A stretch of 22,977 nucleotides of DNA from Desulfatirhabdium butyrativorans (GTDB lineage Bacteria; Desulfobacterota; Desulfobacteria; Desulfobacterales; JAIFKL01), in the NCBI GenBank assembly GCA_022736535.1, contig DZCT01000014.1, positions 1-22,977 on the forward strand. The letters are read 5' to 3'. This document shows, in pieces, positions 15,306 to 22,692 of the stretch; position 1 is the stretch's first letter, and every line of letters starts with the position of its first letter. The position numbers and the translations under genes were made by a program. The notes under the pieces are model-generated. The model was not told the origin of the DNA. It did no database searches and saw only the letters and a list, made by a program, of their open reading frames with translations.

Positions 15306-16408
15306 TACCCTATTATACTGATTTCATTCAAATCTATTTCGACTTCCTGATTCTCGTCTATCCTGATGCCGACCCGGTTGCATACGACGTTATGACGGCT
15401 TATTTTTCCTACAGTGCCGTCAGGAATTTTGACGGTCTGACCGATTCTGGGAAAATTTTCCCTTAATGACATATAGGTTTCATTTTCAAATGTCAGACAG
15501 CACATCAGCCTGCCGCAGAGTCCTGAAATTTTGGTGGGATTTAAAGACAGATTCTGTTCTTTTGCCATACGGATGGAAACCGGCTCAAATTTTTCCAAAA
15601 AAGTCGAACAGCAGATTTCACGCCCGCATCTGCCGATGCCCCCGCACATTTTCGCCTGATTGCGTATGCCCACCTGACGCATCTCTATGCGGGTATGAAA
15701 TTCTTTGACCAACTGCTTGACCAATTCCCGGAAATCCACGCGTCCGTCTGCTGTGAAAAAAAAGGTCAGCTTGCCTGCATCAAAAGTGGATTCAACAGAA
15801 AACAGATTCATGTCAAGCTGAAGTTCTTTGATGCTGTTCACACAGAAATCGTGTGCGGCTTTTTCCATCTCGATATTTTTTTCTCTCTGCTCAAAATCTT
15901 TTTCACCGGCGAGCCGAAAGACTTTTTTATAAACACGGGATTCGGCATCGGCGTTTTTTCTTTCTTCAAGGCGCATGGGAGGGATGGCAACAGTTCCCAG
16001 CACAAGCCCTTCCTCGGTTTCCACGATCACATGATCCCCCCGCCTGAGAACAAAGATCCCGGGATCAAAATCATAGACTTTCCCTGCGGGCTTGAATCTG
16101 ACGCCGACAACTTTGGCTACGGGTTTTTCATTGTCGGATGAGGACGGATCCTCATCAGCCCTCCCCTGCTCCTCCCAGACTGCCATTTCTTCGGTCCCGG
16201 CTGTCAGTTGCGCCCCGGCAGTTTCCGACGCTTCGCTACGGATTTCCGCTTGCACGTCAGTTGCCGTGTCTGCCTCATCGCTGAAGGCTGAAAACCGTTC
16301 GCTGAGGATTTCCTGCCGCGCATCAGTTGTCTCTTCTTCTTCATCGCTCAGAATTGAGGACAAATTGCTGTCCGCTGTCTGCTGCTGTTCGATATCTGTG
16401 TTTGTCAT
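15305..16408 (-). CDS. ricT: PSP1-domain protein RicT (YaaT-like)
   Basis: A 367-aa homologue of Bacillus RicT/YaaT, a component of an iron-sulfur-containing complex that influences RNA processing in Firmicutes; its role in Desulfobacterota is not established. The first 95 residues are acidic, low-complexity and probably disordered. The PSP1 domain follows: VVGVRFKPAGKVYDFDPG, GDHVIVETEEGLVLG. The C-terminal half carries a conserved cysteine cluster: C255, C261, C266, C267 (MCGGIGRCGREICC) and C298, C303, C304 (GLCGRLMCCLTF), the likely metal or cluster ligands. The ribosome site at 16408 is weak, so the true start could lie within the disordered region. It lies between holB and metG. Confidence 0.9.
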   Translation of the reverse strand: MTNTDIEQQQTADSNLSSILSDEEEETTDARQEILSERFSAFSDEADTATDVQAEIRSEASETAGAQLTAGTEEMAVWEEQGRADEDPSSSDNEKPVAKVVGVRFKPAGKVYDFDPGIFVLRRGDHVIVETEEGLVLGTVAIPPMRLEERKNADAESRVYKKVFRLAGEKDFEQREKNIEMEKAAHDFCVNSIKELQLDMNLFSVESTFDAGKLTFFFTADGRVDFRELVKQLVKEFHTRIEMRQVGIRNQAKMCGGIGRCGREICCSTFLEKFEPVSIRMAKEQNLSLNPTKISGLCGRLMCCLTFENETYMSLRENFPRIGQTVKIPDGTVGKISRHNVVCNRVGIRIDENQEVEIDLNEISIIG

Positions 16409-16505
16409 TTCTTGTCTGCTATTATCCTGTTGCCTGACCGCGTTTTCCCTGAACCGGCAGGGCGGGGCCGGCTAAAAACAGATTGCCCCCGCCGTCAGCT
16501 TTTCT

Positions 16506-16709
16506 CGTTCCACGCGCCGCGTCAATGCCGTTAAGTTAATCCTTCCGGAGTGCGAATTTTAGCACCTTCCGGAGTGCATCATCTTATAAAAGCGGAGCGC
16601 AGCGAATTTCAGCACTTAATACTTGCTGAACCCATTTTATAAGATTCGGCATTTCAGCACTCCGGAGGCACCCCTTAACTTAATGGCATTGACGCGCCGC
16701 GTGGAAACG
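16506..16709. mobile_element. MITE-like element, 204 bp, with ~34-bp terminal inverted repeats
   Basis: The left end (16506-16539: CGTTCCACGCGCCGCGTCAA then TGCCGTTAAGTTAA) is nearly the exact reverse complement of the right end (16675-16709), differing by one substitution and one inserted base. Inner pairs continue the palindrome: CTTCCGGAGTGC / GCACTCCGGAGG, and TCTTATAAAA (16582-16591) / TTTTATAAGA (16635-16644). There is no coding capacity. It sits in the 317-base gap between holB and ricT, genes usually close together. Ends match the 10093-10254 element and the solo end at 7571. No clear target-site duplication is visible. It is either a non-autonomous transposon or a large REP-like sequence. 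Confidence 0.7.
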
Positions 16710-16725
16710 AAAATTTGTTTTGCCG

Positions 16726-17763
16726 TTACCACGCCAGTTGCAGCGCCAGCGCTTCCATCGTCAGCCTTGTATTGGCGTTTGCTCTGAGTTTTTTCCGGGC
16801 AGACTGAATCGCCTCTGCTTTTGAAAGCAAATCTGCCGCCGTCATTTTTCGGGATATATTCTGAATTTTATCGCCTATATCCCTGTTGATGAGTTTTTCA
16901 GCGTCATATTTGCAGATCATCAGGTCCCTGACCCATGTATTCATCGCCTCCAGCAGTTCGGGAAGTATCTCCTTGTTTTTCGAGAGCTTTTCCGCAAAAG
17001 CCAGCACCCGTGCCGCAGAATGCGGCGCGCCGCGCTGTTTTGAAAGAAACAGCGACTCAAGTTCGGTCAGCAGCCATTGCCTTCGGCTGATCCAGTTGCT
17101 GCGGCTCATGGAAATCGCTTTGGAATAACTTCCGTTTGCCAGCATCGCAATAATTTCAGCCTCTTTTTCAGAAAGACAGCGAAAACCGGGCTTTTCGGAA
17201 AACCCCGGCTTTTCCCCTGTCAGCAGCATCCGAAGCTGATCCTGCGACGCGGGATGAAAACGGATATGCTGACACCGGGACACAATCGTAGGGAGAAGAT
17301 CGGAGGTCTGAACCGCGGTCAGTATCAGCATGGTCCGATCCGGGGGTTCTTCCAATACTTTGAGAAGCGCGTTTCCGGCTTCGGGATTCATGGTATGGGC
17401 GTCTGCAATGATGACCGCACGCATTCTTGCTTCATAAGGCTTCATTCCCAGTGTATGGCAAATCTCACGAATCTGAGCGATACGGATTAAAGGTCCTGAT
17501 GGCTCAATCATGCTTACATCCGGGTGATTTCCGGAAAGAATCTTTTTGCACGATCTGCAAGTACGGCAGGGAGAAAGGGGCAAGGGGCAGTCCTCCTGCC
17601 CCCGGTCCCGGGTCTCTCCCGCATTCTCACAATTGCAGGACATGGCAAAGTTCAGCGCCGCGGTCCGCTTTCCCGCGCCCTCGATACCGGTAAACAGTAT
17701 CGAGGGCGGAACAGTGCCTTTCCTCAGAAATGCGGATAACAATCTGTGAGGATCATAAGCCAT
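16726..17763 (-). CDS. holB: DNA polymerase III delta-prime subunit (clamp loader)
   Basis: A subunit of the clamp-loader complex that places the beta sliding clamp on DNA. It has 345 residues, a normal length. The N-terminal AAA+ domain has a P-loop-like GIEGAGKRT (about 26-34), the zinc-binding cysteine set (SPCRTCRSCKKILSGNHPDV), the helical motif ARMRAVIIADAHTMNPEAGN followed by ALLKVLEEPP, and the SRC motif (IVSRCQHIRF). A retained P-loop is common in non-E. coli delta-prime. The ATG at 17763 gives the usual N-terminus (MAYDPHRLLSAFLRKG) but the ribosome site is poor. It follows the HU/IHF gene by 63 bases and precedes ricT. Confidence 0.92.
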   Translation of the reverse strand: MAYDPHRLLSAFLRKGTVPPSILFTGIEGAGKRTAALNFAMSCNCENAGETRDRGQEDCPLPLSPCRTCRSCKKILSGNHPDVSMIEPSGPLIRIAQIREICHTLGMKPYEARMRAVIIADAHTMNPEAGNALLKVLEEPPDRTMLILTAVQTSDLLPTIVSRCQHIRFHPASQDQLRMLLTGEKPGFSEKPGFRCLSEKEAEIIAMLANGSYSKAISMSRSNWISRRQWLLTELESLFLSKQRGAPHSAARVLAFAEKLSKNKEILPELLEAMNTWVRDLMICKYDAEKLINRDIGDKIQNISRKMTAADLLSKAEAIQSARKKLRANANTRLTMEALALQLAW

Positions 17764-17793
17764 AAAAATACAAACCGGCTGCCGTGATGCTAT

Positions 17794-17828
17794 TTCTCAC
17801 TTCTCACTTCCCGCTTCCCGCTTCCTTC
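17794..17828. repeat. Heptamer direct repeats, pyrimidine-rich
   Basis: Five consecutive seven-base units (TTCTCAC twice, TTCCCGC twice, then TTCCTTC) occupy the short gap between the HU/IHF stop codon and holB. On the transcribed strand this is a purine-rich GAAGTGAGAAG tract. It may vary in copy number by slippage. Confidence 0.65.
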
Positions 17829-18138
17829 ACTTCTTCCCGTTGCCTTTTCTTTTTTCCTTGCGGTCATAATCCACACGCTCCTTCAATTCCTTTCCGCATT
17901 TGAAGAAGGGAAGTTTTTTGGGAGTAATCTCGACTTTTTCGCCGGTCTTCGGGTTTCTGCCGATATAACTTTTATAATTTTTGACAAAAAAACTGCACAG
18001 TCCCCGAATCTCGACACGCTCTCCTTTTGCCAGCGCATCTGACATGTTCCCGAAAAAAATTTCAACGATTCTTGCCGCTTCCGCTTTTGAAATGTTTGCC
18101 TCGTTTTTCAAGGTGGCAATAAGTTCCAGCTTATTCAT
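17827..18138 (-). CDS. HU/IHF-family DNA-bending protein
   Basis: A 103-aa nucleoid-associated protein of the HU/IHF family that bends DNA as a dimer. Typical features are MNKLELIATLKNEANISKAE, the helix AARIVEIFFGNMSDALAKGE, the strand RVEIRGLCSFFVKNYKSYI and the arm motif GRNPKTGEKVEITPKKLP with the intercalating proline region. The start pattern and arm look closer to IHF-beta than to HU. The last ~15 residues (DRKEKRKGNGKK) form a basic tail beyond the usual ~94 residues. AAGGAG seven bases upstream supports the start. It has its own promoter at 18198-18226. Confidence 0.92.
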   Translation of the reverse strand: MNKLELIATLKNEANISKAEAARIVEIFFGNMSDALAKGERVEIRGLCSFFVKNYKSYIGRNPKTGEKVEITPKKLPFFKCGKELKERVDYDRKEKRKGNGKK

Positions 18139-18197
18139 ACATGCTCCTTCTTTAATAAAATAGAATTAACAGACACTGAATTTCATCTTAGGGCTTC

Positions 18198-18226
18198 TAT
18201 TTAAACGTAATTTAATAAGAAGTCAA
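18198..18226 (-). promoter_or_regulatory. Sigma-70 type promoter for the HU/IHF gene
   Basis: On the minus strand TTGACT (18226-18221) is followed after exactly 17 bases by TAAATA (18203-18198), about 60 bases before the HU/IHF start codon. The match and spacing are good and the region is A/T-rich. It begins just past the stop codon of the NusG-like gene. Confidence 0.65.
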
Positions 18227-18230
18227 GCTG

Positions 18231-18776
18231 TTATCGCAATATATCTGATGATATTTTCGGAAGCGGCTGAATATCGCCTTCTTCGACCTCTGCTGACGCA
18301 AATCTTCCCAGCGCGCTGATGTTGACAATCACACGTCCGGTATTCCCTTTATATCGGACAAAAACGCCCTTTATTCCTGTCAGCGCGCCCCGGATCACCA
18401 TCACAGGATCCCCTTCCTGAAATTCAATGCCTGTGACAATTTCTTTGTCGCTTGTTATCATGATTTTGAGAGATTCAACGGTTTCATCAGAAACCGGAAT
18501 CGGACCTTCCGAATTTCCGATAAAACGCACCGCGCCGGCTGTTTTCAGAATTTCAAGATGCTCTTTGGGATTGAGATCGGTCTTTACAAACAGATATCCG
18601 GCAAACAGCGGGATGCGGATCATTTTTTTTCGGTCAGCACGCTTGCTTCTGACATAAGCCTTGGGCAGAAAAACCTCTATGGATTTTCCCAGCAGGCGGT
18701 CATTCACCGTATTTTCAAATCGGCTTCGGGTATGCAGCGCGTACCATGCCCGATGCAGTTGTGTTATTTTTGTCAT
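18231..18776 (-). CDS. NusG-like specialised transcription factor (RfaH/UpxY/LoaP type)
   Basis: A 181-aa NusG paralogue. The N-terminal NGN domain starts AWYALHTRSRFENTVNDRL and contains the typical IRIPLFAGYLFVKTDL and AVRFIGNSEGPIPV. The C-terminal KOW domain is at about 120-172 (FQEGDPVMVIRGALTGIKGV). Such paralogues modify RNA polymerase to read through long surface-polysaccharide or lipopolysaccharide operons, but no such cluster is fully visible here. I chose ATG 18776 (MTKITQLHRAWYALHTRS); the reading from 18806 adds ten residues that belong to the IscB element. The ATG overlaps the iscB stop codon (TGATG), so the original leader and ribosome site were replaced by the element. GGAGTCTCC near -25 is the closest purine patch. 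Confidence 0.85.
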   Translation of the reverse strand: MTKITQLHRAWYALHTRSRFENTVNDRLLGKSIEVFLPKAYVRSKRADRKKMIRIPLFAGYLFVKTDLNPKEHLEILKTAGAVRFIGNSEGPIPVSDETVESLKIMITSDKEIVTGIEFQEGDPVMVIRGALTGIKGVFVRYKGNTGRVIVNISALGRFASAEVEEGDIQPLPKISSDILR

Positions 18777-20122
18777 CAAAAATTTACGGCGTGGAGACTC
18801 CGGCATTTTTTGAGATTAAATGATGCCGGAGAGGAAACGCCGTCTCCCTTCTTATACTCGTATCCGTCCGAGCGTTGGAGCAGTTCGCAGTATTTCCTGC
18901 TTATGCCGTCTGTCTTCCCGACCCGGAATGACCCGGAAAGACGTACCGCAACCCTGCCTCTGTGCGTTCCGGCTTTCTTTCCTTTCGGAACAACCGCTCT
19001 GACAATGTCGCCGGTTACGAAGCCTCCGACCGTCTTGGATTTTTTTGCCGCAGTACTGGGAAATCCGTATCTGTCCATGCGGCACATCTGCCGGGAGCCT
19101 CTGCCGGCTGCGGTGATAATCAGCGGTTTCATATCTTCCGGGATAAGAACGTATCTGCCGGATTCGCCCACACATGCGGCATCGATCCAATGGTCTTTCG
19201 GATAACCCTGCTTTGTCCGGTTATACTTTGTCCTGCCGCCTGACCAGAATGAGACAGGCAGACCGAATGATTTCAGAATTTTTCCTACGGCATATCGTGC
19301 GGCATTGACAGCCGCCGTGTCTCTCAGCGGCGCTTTTGCCCCGGACAAGATTTTTCTCAGAACATCCGGTTTTCGTTTCAGAAAATCTCCGATGTCCCTG
19401 TTTCCTTTTTTCCGGTTGCAATTTTCGCAGGCAACGGTCAGATTTGATACCCTATCTGAACCGCCCTTTGATTCAGGTATGATATGTTCGATTTCGAGAG
19501 GAACATTTTCTTTCCCGCAGTAAGCACACTTCCTTCCCCACTTTTCCAGAAGGTATTCTCTGACCTCGTAACCGGAAAGCTCCCCTTGCCGGTATTCCGT
19601 TCCGCTGATTTCGGGATTCTGCATTTTCTGAGTATCAAATCTCACTGTTTCGGCTTCGATTTCCGTCAACGGAACGAAAGAAAGAATCCGCCCGAGCCAT
19701 ACTCTGATATTGCCGACTCTCGAAAGCAGAGACGGCGGAAGCCATCCTTCGGCTCTTCTGCGGTTCAGTAACCGGGGTTTCCGATAACGGGTCTTGCGTT
19801 TTCGTCTGCCACGCCGGACGGCACGTCTGTCCGACAGGGATTTTCCGATGTTGTGCCCACGGTGATTCAGACCGGCTGCCCATATGACTGTCCTGCCTCT
19901 TCCGAATTCCGCCACAATCGCAATCCCTGTTGTTCTGCTGCCGGGGTCAGTCTTGAAGCTGACCGGCTGTGTATCTCCGTCTTTTCGTTCCGTCAGAATG
20001 ATTGTGAACGGAAAGAGTCTGAAAACTTTTGCCTTTCCTCCGGTCAGCAATTCTCTTGCCCGTGCCGGATGACAGGGCATCAGCGGGTTTCTGTTTTTAC
20101 CGATTACAAATACTCTCTGCAT
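18776..20122 (-). CDS. iscB: IscB RNA-guided DNA endonuclease (HEARO-associated HNH protein)
   Basis: A 448-aa IscB, the transposon-encoded ancestor of Cas9, which uses an omega-RNA guide to cut DNA. Domains in order: PLMP motif (13-16, PLMPCHPARARELLTGGKAK); RuvC-I with D59 in KTDPGSRTTGIAIV; arginine-rich bridge helix (98-123, RRAVRRGRRKRKTRYRKPR); RuvC-II with E158 in AETVRFDTQKM; HNH domain (about 195-245) with CAYCG, IEHIIPESKGGSDRVSNL, CENCNRKKGNR (H213, N227); RuvC-III with H311 and D314 in PKDHWIDAACVG; then a C-terminal target-interaction domain. All expected catalytic residues appear present. The ribosome site AAAGG is held in a small hairpin. The element's structured RNA precedes it, and no TnpA transposase lies nearby. 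Confidence 0.92.
   Translation of the reverse strand: MQRVFVIGKNRNPLMPCHPARARELLTGGKAKVFRLFPFTIILTERKDGDTQPVSFKTDPGSRTTGIAIVAEFGRGRTVIWAAGLNHRGHNIGKSLSDRRAVRRGRRKRKTRYRKPRLLNRRRAEGWLPPSLLSRVGNIRVWLGRILSFVPLTEIEAETVRFDTQKMQNPEISGTEYRQGELSGYEVREYLLEKWGRKCAYCGKENVPLEIEHIIPESKGGSDRVSNLTVACENCNRKKGNRDIGDFLKRKPDVLRKILSGAKAPLRDTAAVNAARYAVGKILKSFGLPVSFWSGGRTKYNRTKQGYPKDHWIDAACVGESGRYVLIPEDMKPLIITAAGRGSRQMCRMDRYGFPSTAAKKSKTVGGFVTGDIVRAVVPKGKKAGTHRGRVAVRLSGSFRVGKTDGISRKYCELLQRSDGYEYKKGDGVSSPASFNLKKCRSLHAVNF
18798..18831 (-). repeat. Right-end hairpin of the IscB element, inside iscB's last codons
   Basis: CTCCGGCAT (18798-18806) and ATGCCGGAG (18823-18831) form a perfect nine-base stem with a 16-base loop. 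It overlaps the codons for the last residues of IscB. The position, just before the element end, matches that of the right-end subterminal hairpins recognised by HUH transposases in the IS200/IS605 superfamily. Confidence 0.65.
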
Positions 20123-20136
20123 GAAAGTTACCTTTC
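20123..20136 (-). promoter_or_regulatory. Hairpin sequestering the iscB ribosome binding site
   Basis: GAAAG-GTAA-CTTTC ends directly at the iscB ATG: a perfect five-base stem with a GNRA-type loop. The only Shine-Dalgarno match, AAAGG, lies in its 5' arm and loop. Folding of the omega-RNA 3' end would therefore hide the iscB start, suggesting a choice between making guide RNA and making protein. Confidence 0.5.
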
Positions 20137-20390
20137 AGTCTCCGCTTTCGCGGGTAAATATCTCCTCGTCAGTGTTATCGGGCGGTTTTGTATATGTACG
20201 GCACCGGCCTTACCCCCTTACACCTGATTTAACCGCACACCGCAGGGTCCGGAACTGGAGAAGCATCCCGGAGTGCCTATGTATTCACCCGTAACGTAGC
20301 CCCGTCAGCTTTCCGAAGGAAAAGCCGGTGGCTGAGACTGGTCAACGTGGGAGCTTTTACAAGTTCCGCCCTTCAGGGCGGGGTAGTTGA
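20123..20390 (-). ncRNA. Omega-RNA (HEARO RNA) of the IscB system
   Basis: The ~250 bases between lptD and iscB carry no gene but many stems: CCGCCC-TGAA-GGGCGG (20366-20381), GCTTTTCC-TTC-GGAAAGC, and CCGC-GAAA-GCGG (20142-20153, GNRA loop). Phrases such as GACCAGTCTCAGCCACCGGC, GCTTCTCCAGTTCCGGACCC and GCGGTGTGCGGTTAAATCAG resemble HEARO/omega-RNA scaffolds as I remember them. Position immediately 5' of iscB and length fit the family. The guide would be the ~16 bases at the 5' end, here CCTTTACGGACTGGGG (20406-20391), which is lptD sequence. A covariance search would settle the exact ends. Confidence 0.82.
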
Positions 20391-22658
20391 CCCCAGTCCG
20401 TAAAGGTTGACCCTGAAGGCAAATTTTCGGTCGCCTTCTTCATTGGCATGACGGAAATCCGCGGACCAGCATTTTCCGTCATAGACAATTCCCACACTGC
20501 TTCTGATTTCTTTTCCGTCATGGAGATTCCGTTCATAATCGGAATAGACCGAAAACCTGTCGGACAGTCTGAGCCGAAGGTCCGCGTAAACAGATTCAAG
20601 CCAGTCTTTTGAGTAGCGGTACTGCACAAACAGCCGCTCTTTCCGTGCATTTTCTATGCTGAGGGAAGCATTGCAGGATTCCAGCCGGCTGTCATGGTGA
20701 GACCACTGCGCGTCCGCCTGCATTGCCAGAAAATCATTCGGATAGAGACCGAGTTCAGCGTATATCGGCAAAAAAGGCTGTTTTCCTTCCTGATTTTTCC
20801 ATTCTGACGAATCTGATTCATTCGCTTCGTTGATGTCATAACCTTGTTCCACTTTGAAACGGCAGAACTGCCAGTAAGGCAAAACCGCCGCCGCGTCAAG
20901 CAGAGCGGGTTTATCTGTTTCAGCCAGGGCCGCTTTACTTGCATCCGTTGCGGTCTGAGCCGGTTCGCCCAAGCGTCCCATGAAAATATGGGTAAGAGAG
21001 CAGGTTATGAGATTTTTCTTCTCAATGCGGTCTTCGGGATCAAAAAAAGGATTGTCATCCTGATCGCTGTCCGGAATATATTCATAAATAATCTGCGGAA
21101 TGACCGTGTGTTTCATCCGCGCCTTGTTTTTCAGATCAAACATTCTGAAAAGATTTGAAGAAACATCCAATTTGATGTCATAAAGCCCCCGGCTGTCTGC
21201 CCGGTCTTTTTCCCGCAGCGCATGTTCATCTTTGTCAGAATACCACAAAGTTTCCCGAAAACCCAGCGCTGCTTCGGCAAAAAGATAATTTTTAATCTTT
21301 CCGGGCAAAGCAACCTGCGGATGAATATCGGTCCGATGCCCTTTTGAGCCGTCTTCTCTGTAAAAATAGGTGTATTCGGAATCCAATTGCCAGAGAAACG
21401 GCGTTCCGGAAATCTGCTGTTTTACGGAATCCAAACTGATAAACGGCAGTTTGTGCAAAGTGCTGTCGGTTTCTTCCCATCTCCGGCTGATCACATCGTC
21501 ATAATACCACGCGCCCGCATTCAGGCTGTATGTGTCCGCCCAGTTTTTTTTCACATTCAGACGGTTCACCCGCACCGGATCATTGTAATCCTCAATTTCC
21601 CTGCCGAAAGCCTCATTAAAATAAGCTTTTGTGTCGCTGAATCCGCTGTAACCGTCCCTAAATTCGTGAAGATAATCCTGATCGCTGACCCTATCAATAT
21701 CCAATGTTGCAAAAAAATCGGCAGGCAGCGTGAAATTATGTTTCATCCTGAACCAGTAACGGTCTGTATTCGGACGGGTTACGCTATCTTCGTCATATCC
21801 CCAGTTCCGAGTTGCTTCGGGCGAACCGTCATCTTTTTTGTCGTCATTGAAAAAATCGAGCATCATCGCGCCTTTTGACGCTGCATCCGAAACATAGCGG
21901 TATTCCAGACCGATTTTGTTTCCCCGCTTTCCGATATGGTGAAAATACAGCGTGGCGTCTGACTGATCGTTAATAACCCAGAAAAGCGGCTGATCGTATT
22001 CCGCGCCTTTCCGGTCCGAATATCCCATCTGCGGCAGCAGCAGACCGGTCTGCCGTTTCTGCTTGACCGGAAACATAAAAAAAGGAATATAAACCAGTGG
22101 AATGTCTTTTGCCCAGAATGTGGCATGTTTGACAAAACCGTAGCCTTCAATGGTCACTCTCAGATTTCTGCCGGTAAGCTTCCACGCCGGACTATCGCCC
22201 CCGCACGCGGTAATGCTCGCTGTCTCGGCAGTATAAGTGTTTTTGTCCGTCTTCTGAATCTTGTTACCTTTTATATAAAAGTGATTTTCTTTCAGAAAAA
22301 TATTGGCATCATATATCATGCCGGTTTCTGTTTTCAAATCAATTTCAATGCGGTCGCCGTTCAAAACATCTTCTCCGGCTGTCATCACCACATGCCCTTC
22401 GGCAACAGCTTTCATGGTGCTGTGGTCAAAACGGACCAGATCGGCGGTGAGCTTTCGGTCCTGTTTGATGATGGTGACATTCCCTTTTGCAGAATACTGA
22501 TTGGTTTTCTGGTCATATTCAACTTCATCTGCGGAAATATTCCAGGGGACATTTGCATCCGTGCGGAAAAATGATGCCCCGTCAATCTGTGCAAGCACCG
22601 GATCAGAAAAAATCAGCAGAATTCCGGCTGCCGCTATCTGAAGAAAACTCATAAACAT
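20373..22658 (-). CDS. lptD: LPS-assembly outer-membrane protein LptD
   Basis: An outer-membrane beta-barrel that inserts lipopolysaccharide into the outer leaflet with LptE. About 761 residues from the chosen ATG. A signal peptide (MFMSFLQIAAAGILLIFSDP then VLA) is followed by the OstA/LptA-like periplasmic domain (NISADEVEYDQKTNQYSAKG, about 40-190). The conserved PVKQKRQTGLLLPQMGYS then opens the ~550-residue barrel domain. An open frame to 22730 exists, but its first residues come from the CGCAAAGA repeat; I chose 22658 because the signal peptide begins there. The last residues (STTPP) and stop codon are supplied by the IscB element, so the natural end has been replaced. The terminal phenylalanine or aromatic barrel signal is absent. 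Confidence 0.94.
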   Translation of the reverse strand: MFMSFLQIAAAGILLIFSDPVLAQIDGASFFRTDANVPWNISADEVEYDQKTNQYSAKGNVTIIKQDRKLTADLVRFDHSTMKAVAEGHVVMTAGEDVLNGDRIEIDLKTETGMIYDANIFLKENHFYIKGNKIQKTDKNTYTAETASITACGGDSPAWKLTGRNLRVTIEGYGFVKHATFWAKDIPLVYIPFFMFPVKQKRQTGLLLPQMGYSDRKGAEYDQPLFWVINDQSDATLYFHHIGKRGNKIGLEYRYVSDAASKGAMMLDFFNDDKKDDGSPEATRNWGYDEDSVTRPNTDRYWFRMKHNFTLPADFFATLDIDRVSDQDYLHEFRDGYSGFSDTKAYFNEAFGREIEDYNDPVRVNRLNVKKNWADTYSLNAGAWYYDDVISRRWEETDSTLHKLPFISLDSVKQQISGTPFLWQLDSEYTYFYREDGSKGHRTDIHPQVALPGKIKNYLFAEAALGFRETLWYSDKDEHALREKDRADSRGLYDIKLDVSSNLFRMFDLKNKARMKHTVIPQIIYEYIPDSDQDDNPFFDPEDRIEKKNLITCSLTHIFMGRLGEPAQTATDASKAALAETDKPALLDAAAVLPYWQFCRFKVEQGYDINEANESDSSEWKNQEGKQPFLPIYAELGLYPNDFLAMQADAQWSHHDSRLESCNASLSIENARKERLFVQYRYSKDWLESVYADLRLRLSDRFSVYSDYERNLHDGKEIRSSVGIVYDGKCWSADFRHANEEGDRKFAFRVNLYGLGSTTPP

Positions 22659-22692
22659 TTTTGATTTTATATCAATCTTCAATAATAAATCT

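Larger units (their letters stand above)
18779..20390 (-). mobile_element. IscB/HEARO element (IS200/IS605-related, no transposase)
   Basis: About 1.6 kb between the lptD 3' end and the NusG-like start codon. The proposed left end begins TCAACTACCCCGCCC (20390 downward) with the perfect hairpin CCGCCC-TGAA-GGGCGG (20366-20381). The omega-RNA and iscB follow, and the right end carries a nine-base-stem hairpin (18798-18831). The right flank is ATGACA, which fits both the ATGA/GTGA flank reported for HEARO and the NWRRNA target-adjacent motif known for one IscB. Exact ends are inferred; there is no target duplication, as expected for this superfamily. Confidence 0.72.

Noticed and set aside
16506..16709. 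Riboswitch or attenuator before ricT
   Set aside because: The structure is a symmetric end-to-end palindrome whose ends recur at other loci, which fits a repeat or mobile element better than a gene-specific regulator.
18776..20390. TnpB or Cas9 instead of IscB, and an associated TnpA
   Set aside because: The PLMP start, split RuvC with an HNH insert and 448-aa length are those of IscB. TnpB has no HNH and Cas9 is far larger with REC lobes. No HUH transposase reading frame is present in the window.
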